This document shows, piece by piece, positions 6,747 through 11,418 of a stretch of DNA of 11,418 nt. The position numbers and the translations under genes were made by a program. The stretch spans positions 1 to 11,418 of the forward strand of contig CALHTV010000039.1 in the NCBI GenBank assembly GCA_938039765.1, given 5' to 3'. The stretch comes from an uncultured Dictyoglomus sp. (GTDB lineage: Bacteria; Dictyoglomota; Dictyoglomia; Dictyoglomales; Dictyoglomaceae). Under the pieces are notes generated by a model. It did not search any database and was not told where the DNA came from. It was given only the letters and a program-made list of their open reading frames with translations. The stretch's first letter is position 1, and each line of letters starts with the position of its first letter.

Positions 6747-6872
6747 ATGGCAAAAGTTAGATCTAAAAAAGAAAGGAAAATGCAAACTATAAGAGTAGTT
6801 GCTGCTATTATTGCTTTATTTTTCTTGCTCAGTATATTTATAGTTTGGGGAATGTACCTTATTGGTAGATGA
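6747..6872 (+). CDS. 41-residue single-pass membrane protein (unknown function)
   Basis: The product is a 41-residue protein with a strongly basic N-terminus (AKVRSKKERK, residues 2-11), one hydrophobic span at ~16-38 (VRVV-like start, then AAIIALFFLLSIFIVWG) and a final Arg. By the positive-inside rule the N-terminus should be cytoplasmic and the tail just outside. I cannot assign a family. It resembles in layout the many short membrane regulators of bacteria, but no signature is visible. It has its own Shine-Dalgarno (6735-6740), starts two bases after the Cys-rich gene and overlaps aroK as ATGA (6869-6872), so it links the polyamine genes to the shikimate genes in one transcript. Its role could be simply structural, or related to the Cys-rich neighbour. 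Confidence 0.78.
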   Translation: MAKVRSKKERKMQTIRVVAAIIALFFLLSIFIVWGMYLIGR

Positions 6873-7387
6873 AGAAAAATAAGATCTCTATTATAGGTTT
6901 TATGGGAAGTGGTAAAACCACAGTTGGTTTACTATTGTCTAAATCGTTGAATTTTTCTTTTATTGATTTAGACGATTATATTGAAAAAAAAGAGGGTAAG
7001 AGTATAAAGGAGATATTTTTTGTTAAGGGAGAAGAATATTTTAGAGAAAGAGAAAGCTTTTATTTGAAAGAGGTTATTAAGAACCAAGAAAAAATTGTGA
7101 TTGCTACAGGAGGAGGGATTATAAAAAGAGAAGAAAATAGAATTATTCTTAAAGAAAAGACTTTTGTAGTATATTTAAAAGGCGATTTTTCGGTTTTGAT
7201 GCAGAGACTTAATAGTGGTATTGAAAAGGAGAAAAGGCCGTTATTGTCGTTAGATGTAGATGAACTTTATAATTTATGGATATCTAGAAAACCACTTTAT
7301 GAGTCAATTCCGGATTTGATTATAGACATAGAAAATAAATCTCCTTTCCAGATCGTTGAGGAGATATTAAATAGTTATGAGATGTAG
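6869..7387 (+). CDS. aroK: Shikimate kinase
   Basis: AroK phosphorylates shikimate at the 3-hydroxyl with ATP, in the fifth step of the chorismate pathway (cytoplasm). The 172-residue protein is of usual length. Seen: Walker A G10-FMGSGKTT18; the shikimate-binding D33-x-D35 (FIDLDD); R59 in EEYFRERE; the G81-G-G83 loop (ATGGGI); and the lid with R123-PLL. All catalytic residues are present. The ATG overlaps the stop of the small membrane protein gene (ATGA), and the 3' end overlaps aroQ by 11 bases. aroK and aroQ encode non-consecutive steps of one pathway, dehydroquinase being step three and the kinase step five. No other shikimate gene is in the window. Confidence 0.95.
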   Translation: MKKNKISIIGFMGSGKTTVGLLLSKSLNFSFIDLDDYIEKKEGKSIKEIFFVKGEEYFRERESFYLKEVIKNQEKIVIATGGGIIKREENRIILKEKTFVVYLKGDFSVLMQRLNSGIEKEKRPLLSLDVDELYNLWISRKPLYESIPDLIIDIENKSPFQIVEEILNSYEM

Positions 7388-7832
7388 GGTCTTAGTTATT
7401 CATGGTCCTAATCTTAATATGTTAGGAATAAGAGAGCCTCACATCTATGGTGATTTTAGCTTTGAACTTATAAACAAATTGATAGAGGATAAAGCTAAAG
7501 AAAAGGATTTTGAAATAGAGATATATCAATCCAACTGGGAAGGACAAATTGTTGATTGGATTCAGCAAAAAGGGCCAAAAGTTGATTATATAATTATAAA
7601 TGCTGGGGCTCTTACTCACTATAGTTATGCTATAAGAGATGCTTTATCTGCTGTCAAGACTCCTACTATTGAAGTCCATATTAGTAATATTTATGCTCGA
7701 GAGGAATTTAGGCACAAATCTGTTATTGCTCCTATAGCAATAGGTCAGATATCAGGGTTTGGTATATATAGCTATTTACTTGCTCTTGATTATATTGATT
7801 ATGTATTAACCCAGAAAACTCCTAATCTTTGA
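7377..7832 (+). CDS. aroQ: 3-dehydroquinate dehydratase, type II
   Basis: AroQ removes water from 3-dehydroquinate to give 3-dehydroshikimate. The type II enzyme is a dodecamer unrelated to the type I Schiff-base enzyme. The 151 residues show GPNLNMLG (10-17), R19, the catalytic Y24, E55 in SNWEGQ, N75 and H81 in NAGALTHYSYAIRDAL, then EVHISN with H101, and R112 in REEFRHKS. All expected active-site residues are seen and length is normal. The start ATG at 7377 lies within the last codons of aroK (11-base overlap) and is the only one giving the standard VLVIHGPNLN opening close to the N-terminus. It is the last gene of this operon; a promoter-bearing gap follows. Confidence 0.96.
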   Translation: MRCRVLVIHGPNLNMLGIREPHIYGDFSFELINKLIEDKAKEKDFEIEIYQSNWEGQIVDWIQQKGPKVDYIIINAGALTHYSYAIRDALSAVKTPTIEVHISNIYAREEFRHKSVIAPIAIGQISGFGIYSYLLALDYIDYVLTQKTPNL

Positions 7833-7859
7833 ATCTCTCACATAACCTCTTTGGGAGAT
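7833..7859 (+). terminator. Weak hairpin after aroQ, possible terminator
   Basis: ATCTCTC (7833-7839) can pair with GGGAGAT (7853-7859), seven pairs including one G-U, around a 13-base loop, beginning directly after the aroQ stop. What follows is only moderately T-rich (ctgtctctttattctt) with no T-run, so it is a poor intrinsic terminator at best. It lies just before the next promoter, where an operon end is expected. Confidence 0.3.
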
Positions 7860-7873
7860 CTGTCTCTTTATTC

Positions 7874-7902
7874 TTGACAAAAGATCTTCATATATCTATA
7901 AT
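7874..7902 (+). promoter_or_regulatory. Perfect consensus promoter of the glycosyltransferase genes
   Basis: TTGACA (7874-7879), a 17-base spacer, and TATAAT (7897-7902) match the sigma-70-type consensus at all twelve positions with ideal spacing. Initiation should fall near 7909-7910, giving a leader of about 100 nt. The -10 box is inside an inverted repeat, TCTATA (7895-7900) and TATAGA (7906-7911), a possible operator. ATCTATAATT recurs at 7894-7903 and 7925-7934, 31 bases (about three helical turns) apart. Confidence 0.9.
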
Positions 7903-7938
7903 TAATATAGATAATAAAATCATAATCTATAATTCGAT

Positions 7939-8014
7939 CTCCACTTCATACTCAATATTTAACTACTATTTGAAGTTAAATTATTAACACATTTAGAGGG
8001 AGGTGGAGTTAAAT
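7939..8014 (+). promoter_or_regulatory. Leader with segments complementary to the Shine-Dalgarno and start codon
   Basis: CTCCACTTC (7939-7947) can pair over nine positions (one G-U) with GAGGTGGAG (8000-8008), covering the Shine-Dalgarno of the next gene. ATTTAACT (7957-7964) is perfectly complementary to AGTTAAAT at two places: 7974-7981, giving a local hairpin with a nine-base loop, and 8007-8014, which includes the A and T of the start codon. These pairings exclude one another in part, so a translational switch is possible. AT-rich complementarity arises easily by chance, and no known riboswitch class is recognised. Confidence 0.4.
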
Positions 8015-9248
8015 GTTGCAAAAATTTGAGACAATAAATGTATCATTTCTTAGTAGTTATCCTCCTAGAGCTTGTGGAATAGCTACTTTTACTGAGGATC
8101 TTGTAAAAGAGATAGATAAAATTGCCTCCTTATATAATCCTTTAGTGAACACAAGTGTTATTGCTATAAGTGATGATTTGTATATTTACGATAATAAGGT
8201 AATAAAAGAAATAGATCAGTTCGATAAAGGGAGTTATAAAAAACTTGCTAAGTATTTGAATGACTCTGATATTGAACTTTTGATAATCCAACATGAATAT
8301 GGAATTTTTGGGGGAGAAAGTGGTGAGTTTCTACTTGATCTGATCTATAATCTTGAAATTCCTGTAATTAGTGTATTACATACAGTCCTAATAAATCCTA
8401 ATGAGAAACAGAGATATATTTTGAAAGAATTAGGAAGATATTCTGCAAGGGTAGTAACTATGGCAAAAAATACAATTGAACTATTGAAAAATATCTATGG
8501 GATAGATGAGAGAAAAATTGTACACATACCTCATGGTGTGCCTTACACAAATTATGGGGATAGAGAAACTCTTAAGAAAGAATTAGGATTAGAAGGAAAA
8601 ATAGTAGTAAGTACTTTTGGACTTATAGGACCTGGAAAAGGTTTAGAATATGGAATAGAAGCTATAGCAAAGTTAAAGACAGAATTTCCTAACATACTCT
8701 ACTTAATTCTTGGTAGAACTCATCCTGGGATTATTAAGAATGAAGGAGAAAGCTATAGAGAGAAGCTATTATCTTTGGTGGAGGAATTAAAAGTAAAGAA
8801 TAATGTGGTTTTTGTTAACAGATATTTAACTCAAGAAGAGATTCTTAAGTATCTCCAAGCGTCAGACATATATTTGACTCCTTATCTTAATAGAGAACAG
8901 GCTGTAAGCGGTACTTTAAGTTATGCTCTTTCTTGTGGAAGGGTTATTGTATCTACCGCATACAGGTACGCAGAAGAGCTGCTTGCTGATGGTAGAGGAA
9001 TACTAATTGACTTTAAGGATGCCAACGGAATATATGAAGGTATAAGAGAGATTCTAAAAAATGAGAGCAAAAAGAGAGAAATTGAGAGAAAAGCCTTTGA
9101 ATATGGCAAGAATATGTGGTGGAATGTAGTAGCTGAAAAATATATAAAACTCTTTATTGAAGTAATCAAAGAAACAAGAGTAGCTCATTACAGGGGGTGG
9201 GAAGAATGGAATTTCTCTACCCCAGAGTTGAGCATTTATTCAGACTAA
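8013..9248 (+). CDS. GT4-like glycosyltransferase
   Basis: This is a predicted GT-B fold glycosyltransferase that moves a sugar from a nucleotide-sugar donor to an unknown acceptor. The 411-residue protein shows an N-terminal acceptor domain opening with SSYPPRACGIATFTEDL (14-30), HEYGIFGGESG (94-104), HT (123-124) and HIPHGVP (171-177). The C-terminal donor domain has TFGLIGPGKGLEYGIEA (201-217), LGRTHPG, and a loop AVSGTLSYALSCGRVIVST (297-315), followed by YAEELLADGRGILI. In classic GT4 enzymes that loop carries E-x7-E; here E295 is present but position 303 is Ser, a replacement I believe typical of this subgroup. There is no signal peptide or membrane span, so it is cytoplasmic. Strong SD (GGAGGTG near 8000-8006) and perfect promoter suggest good expression. 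The end overlaps the next gene by 43 bases. Sugar specificity cannot be read from sequence. Confidence 0.88.
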   Translation: MLQKFETINVSFLSSYPPRACGIATFTEDLVKEIDKIASLYNPLVNTSVIAISDDLYIYDNKVIKEIDQFDKGSYKKLAKYLNDSDIELLIIQHEYGIFGGESGEFLLDLIYNLEIPVISVLHTVLINPNEKQRYILKELGRYSARVVTMAKNTIELLKNIYGIDERKIVHIPHGVPYTNYGDRETLKKELGLEGKIVVSTFGLIGPGKGLEYGIEAIAKLKTEFPNILYLILGRTHPGIIKNEGESYREKLLSLVEELKVKNNVVFVNRYLTQEEILKYLQASDIYLTPYLNREQAVSGTLSYALSCGRVIVSTAYRYAEELLADGRGILIDFKDANGIYEGIREILKNESKKREIERKAFEYGKNMWWNVVAEKYIKLFIEVIKETRVAHYRGWEEWNFSTPELSIYSD

Positions 9249-10258
9249 CTGATGATACTGGTGTTTTACAGCATTCAAAATTTAGTGTTCCTGATCCAAA
9301 TTTTGGATATACCACTGATGATAACTCAAGAGCTCTAATTGTGGCCATTATGTTATATAAAAACTATAAAGAAGAAAGATATTTAAATCTCATATATAGA
9401 TACAGTTCTTTTCTCTTAAATGCACAAACGGAGAAAGGAAATTTTAGAAATTTTATGTCTTATAATAGGGTCTTTTTGGAAGAGGAAGGATCAGAAGATT
9501 CTTTTGGAAGGGCTGTTTGGAGCTTAGGGTTTGGAATCTCAGAAAAGAGTTTACCTATAAATTTAAGGAACTTATATAAAGAAATGTTTATTAAAGCCAT
9601 GAATCATATTTATGAGTTAAAATCTCCTAGAAGTAAGGCATATACTATATTAGGTATGTATTATGCTCAGAAAGACTTGTCTTTAAATCTTTTTGAGCAT
9701 GTAAGAAATCTTGCAAAATCCTTAGTAAGACAATTCAGAGAAAATGTAGATTCTTCTTGGAGATGGTTTGAAGACATTATGGCTTATAGCAACGCAGTCC
9801 TTCCTTTATCTCTTCTAATCTCTTACCGAATATTAAGAGATAAAATGTTTTTAGAAGTTGGACTAGACAGTATGGAATTTTTAGAGAAAATAGTGTTTAG
9901 AAATGGGTATTTTAAGCCTATAGGATGTAAAGGATGGTATGTAAGAGGCGGAAAAATAGCAGAATATGATGAACAACCTATTGAGGCGAGTGAGATGGTA
10001 TTACTTTATAAGGAGGCTTATGAAATACTTAAGGATGTCAATTATATTACTAAAGCCAAAGAAACTTTTATGTGGTATCATGGTAAAAATTCAAAAAGAA
10101 TTTGTTTGATGGATCCTGAAACAGGTGGGTGTTATGATGGAATAAATGAAACAGGAGTTAATTTAAATCAAGGAGCAGAAAGTATTATCTCTTACTTGAT
10201 AGCTTATCTGAGTATGAGAGAACTTATAGGTTTAAGACAAGAAGCTATGATATCTTAG
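9206..10258 (+). CDS. Predicted (alpha/alpha)6-barrel carbohydrate-active partner of the glycosyltransferase
   Basis: The 350-residue protein has repeated helical pairs and conserved acidic motifs: TDDTG (15-19), FGYTTDDNSRAL (33-44), EDSFGRAVWSLG (97-108), SSWRWFED (183-190), EYDEQPIEASE (253-263) and MDPETGGCYDGIN followed by NQGAES (~302-326). Such a toroid with clustered Asp, Glu and Trp is typical of glycoside hydrolases, epimerases or lyases; I cannot name the family or activity. From memory, similar sequences occur fused behind GT4 domains in other bacteria, here as a separate gene. The ATG at 9206 was chosen over an in-frame GTG at 9197 because GGGGTGG lies at a good distance before the ATG. 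It overlaps the glycosyltransferase by 43 bases (coupled), and its stop TAG overlaps the pilT stop on the other strand. There is no signal peptide, so it is likely cytoplasmic. Confidence 0.75.
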   Translation: MEFLYPRVEHLFRLTDDTGVLQHSKFSVPDPNFGYTTDDNSRALIVAIMLYKNYKEERYLNLIYRYSSFLLNAQTEKGNFRNFMSYNRVFLEEEGSEDSFGRAVWSLGFGISEKSLPINLRNLYKEMFIKAMNHIYELKSPRSKAYTILGMYYAQKDLSLNLFEHVRNLAKSLVRQFRENVDSSWRWFEDIMAYSNAVLPLSLLISYRILRDKMFLEVGLDSMEFLEKIVFRNGYFKPIGCKGWYVRGGKIAEYDEQPIEASEMVLLYKEAYEILKDVNYITKAKETFMWYHGKNSKRICLMDPETGGCYDGINETGVNLNQGAESIISYLIAYLSMRELIGLRQEAMIS

Positions 10259-11346
10259 CCTGCAATAATTCCTTTGATGGCAAGTTCCAAATCTGAAGGG
10301 TTTGGACTTGCCATCAAAGCTTCATTTGCATCTATAATGTTCCCTTTATATAATTCCAATAAATGTTGATTGAAAGATTGCATACCTTCCATTTTGCTTT
10401 CTTCTATGATCTTAGGAATTTCTGTAAGTTTATTTTCTCTAATCCATTTTCTTACTGTTGAGGTACCAATAAGTATTTCACAGGCAGGAACTAATCCTGT
10501 TTTGTCTTTTCTTTTTAATAGTCTCTGAGATACTACTCCTACTAAAGTGCTTGACAATTGATATCTTACTTGGTTTTGTTGATGAGGGGGAAACATGTCT
10601 ACAATTCTTGAGATTGTAGATACAGCATCTATGGTATGTAGAGTGCTAAGGACTAGATGACCTGTTTCTGCTGCTTGTAAGGCTACCGAAACACTTTCTA
10701 AATCTCTAAGTTCTCCCACCATGATTACATTAGGATCTTCTCTTAAAGCCATTTTTAAAGCTGAGGAGAAAGAACTTGTGTCGACGCCAATTTCTCTTTG
10801 AGATATTAAAGATAATTTATCCACAAATACGTACTCAATAGGGTCTTCGATGGTTATTATGTTTAAATTTTCATTTTGATTTAAATACTCAATCATGGCA
10901 GCTAATGTTGTAGATTTACCAGAGCCAGAGGGTCCTGTAACTAATATAAGACCAGTTTTTTTAGTAACAAGAGTTTTTAGAGTGGAGGGTAACCCCAAGT
11001 CTTCAATTGAAGGTATGTTAAGTTTAATAAGCCTCATTGAAATAGCTATTGTTTGTCGTTGAGTATATACGTTAACCCTAAATCTTACTAATCCTCTCTT
11101 TTCATAAGGAAAATCTACTTCTTTGTTCTTTAGAAAAATATCTCGTACAGCTGGTGGCATAATACTAAAGGCTAAATTTTCTATTTCTTCTTGAGTTAAA
11201 GGTTCTTCTTTTAGAAAAATTATATCCTTCATTATTCTTACAGCGGGTGGACTTCCAGTTTTTAAATGGATATCTGAAGCTTCTAAATTTAAAGCCAAAT
11301 TGATTATTCTCTTGCATGTCTCTGAGGAACATGGCAATCTGGCCAA
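10255..11346 (-). CDS. pilT: Type IV pilus retraction ATPase PilT (N-terminus uncertain)
   Basis: PilT is a hexameric ATPase at the inner face of the membrane that drives pilus retraction and twitching motility. Numbering from the TTG at 11346: N-terminal PAS-like domain with the family opening ALNLEASDIHLKTGSPPAVR (18-37); Walker A GPSGSGKST (138-146); Asp box TIEDPIEYV (165-173); Walker B around DPNVIMVGELRD (204-215) with Glu212; His box GHLVLSTLHT (229-238); and a PilT-type C-terminal STVRKWIRE (counterpart of AIRNLIRE) and GMQSFNQHLLELYKG. These favour PilT over PilB or GspE. The start is not secure: no ATG lies in frame between the TGA at 11353-11355 and the conserved region, and TTG 11346 lacks a Shine-Dalgarno. 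The first dozen or so residues look foreign in codon use. The gene is convergent with the preceding operon, overlapping it by four bases. No other pilus gene is visible. Confidence 0.93.
   Translation of the reverse strand: MARLPCSSETCKRIINLALNLEASDIHLKTGSPPAVRIMKDIIFLKEEPLTQEEIENLAFSIMPPAVRDIFLKNKEVDFPYEKRGLVRFRVNVYTQRQTIAISMRLIKLNIPSIEDLGLPSTLKTLVTKKTGLILVTGPSGSGKSTTLAAMIEYLNQNENLNIITIEDPIEYVFVDKLSLISQREIGVDTSSFSSALKMALREDPNVIMVGELRDLESVSVALQAAETGHLVLSTLHTIDAVSTISRIVDMFPPHQQNQVRYQLSSTLVGVVSQRLLKRKDKTGLVPACEILIGTSTVRKWIRENKLTEIPKIIEESKMEGMQSFNQHLLELYKGNIIDANEALMASPNPSDLELAIKGIIAG
10272..10319. repeat. 19-bp near-perfect inverted repeat inside the 3' end of pilT
   Basis: The left arm 10272-10291 (CTTTGATGGCAAGTTCCAAA) and right arm 10301-10319 are reverse complements except for one extra T in the left arm, with a nine-base loop. 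Read either way this makes a long stable hairpin. It starts 14 bases after the stop of the carbohydrate-active gene on the + strand. On the - strand it lies within pilT codons (around residues 343-358, ALMASPNPSDLELAIK), ending about 15 bases before the pilT stop triplet. There is no T-run on either side, so it is not a classic intrinsic terminator, but it could end, slow or protect both convergent transcripts. Confidence 0.8.
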
Positions 11347-11418
11347 TGTCTGTCATCTTTATGAGCTTGGCAAAGTTCTGATCCAAGATGGATATGACGG
11401 TGGCATACACGAAAATCC
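11319..11418 (-). other. Compositionally distinct right edge with a frame open to the window end
   Basis: About 45 percent G+C by count (44 of the last 98 bases), against roughly one third elsewhere. On the - strand a frame other than that of pilT is open to the edge, with C/G-ending codons (GCC, ACC, GTC, ATC, CAG, AAC, AAG, CTC, GGC) unlike those of the other genes; it reads YATVISILDQNFAKLIKMTD then IGQIAMFLRDM. I do not recognise the protein. It may be the end of a different gene, an upstream segment of a frameshifted pilT, or foreign sequence joined in assembly. Confidence 0.4.

Noticed and set aside
7422..7619. Antisense open frame over aroQ
   Set aside because: A shadow of a well-supported enzyme gene with no features of its own.
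7928..7933. Second TATAAT that could be another -10 box
   Set aside because: Nothing near a -35 consensus lies 16-18 bases upstream; better seen as part of a direct repeat.
8921..9169. Antisense open frame over the end of the glycosyltransferase
   Set aside because: Ser/Leu/Ile-rich shadow of the coding strand; no supporting signal.
9197..9205. GTG at 9197 as the start of the barrel protein
   Set aside because: It would lie inside the G-rich Shine-Dalgarno stretch; the ATG at 9206 has the right spacing from it.
1..11418. Mobile element, phage, CRISPR array or defence system
   Set aside because: No transposase, integrase, nuclease, spaced repeat array or terminal repeats are seen; the genes are conserved housekeeping and carbohydrate genes.

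Overview
This window reads as a compact, AT-rich bacterial chromosome segment (by eye about one third G+C) with very tight gene packing. It holds widely conserved housekeeping genes rather than a mobile island. The low G+C, the heavy use of AGA, ATA and A/T-ending codons, and a SpeE whose closest remembered relative is the Thermus triamine/agmatine-type enzyme suggest a thermophile. A Dictyoglomus-like organism is my best guess, but this is inference and no search was run. I see no rRNA, tRNA, insertion sequence, phage gene or CRISPR array. No stretch over 300 bases lacks a gene.

Region 1 (1-5050, + strand) is one unbroken run of genes, most overlapping by 4 to 26 bases: the end of trpS, scpA and scpB (partners of the SMC condensin), an RluB-type pseudouridine synthase, a RodZ-type membrane HTH protein, rimO, pgsA and thpR. 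Chromosome compaction, rRNA and ribosomal protein modification, cell shape and phospholipid synthesis are thus co-transcribed with growth.

Region 2 (5051-7832, + strand) starts with a gap holding six A-tracts spaced about 10 bases apart, followed by an extended -10 promoter. It drives speD and speE (decarboxylated AdoMet, then aminopropyl transfer). Two overlooked 41-codon genes follow, each with a strong Shine-Dalgarno. One encodes a Cys-rich protein made of two 17-residue repeats, the other a single-pass membrane protein. The second overlaps aroK by ATGA, and aroQ overlaps aroK.

Region 3 (7833-10258, + strand) has a perfect TTGACA-17-TATAAT promoter and a leader of about 100 nt. In the leader, complementary segments could hide the Shine-Dalgarno and start codon or leave them free. 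The leader precedes a GT4-like glycosyltransferase that overlaps a second gene for a predicted (alpha/alpha)6-barrel protein, probably a carbohydrate-active partner.

Region 4 (10255-11418, - strand) is pilT, convergent with region 3 and overlapping its stop codon. The 3' end of pilT contains a 19-bp near-perfect inverted repeat lying inside coding sequence. The last 100 bases of the window are clearly richer in G+C, use different codons and carry another open frame running off the edge. pilT has no convincing start there, so this edge may be a junction (chimeric assembly, frameshift or true rearrangement).

The most interesting items are the pilT/GT convergent hairpin, the switch-like leader, the pair of tiny genes between speE and aroK, the separate GT-partner protein, and the anomalous right edge.
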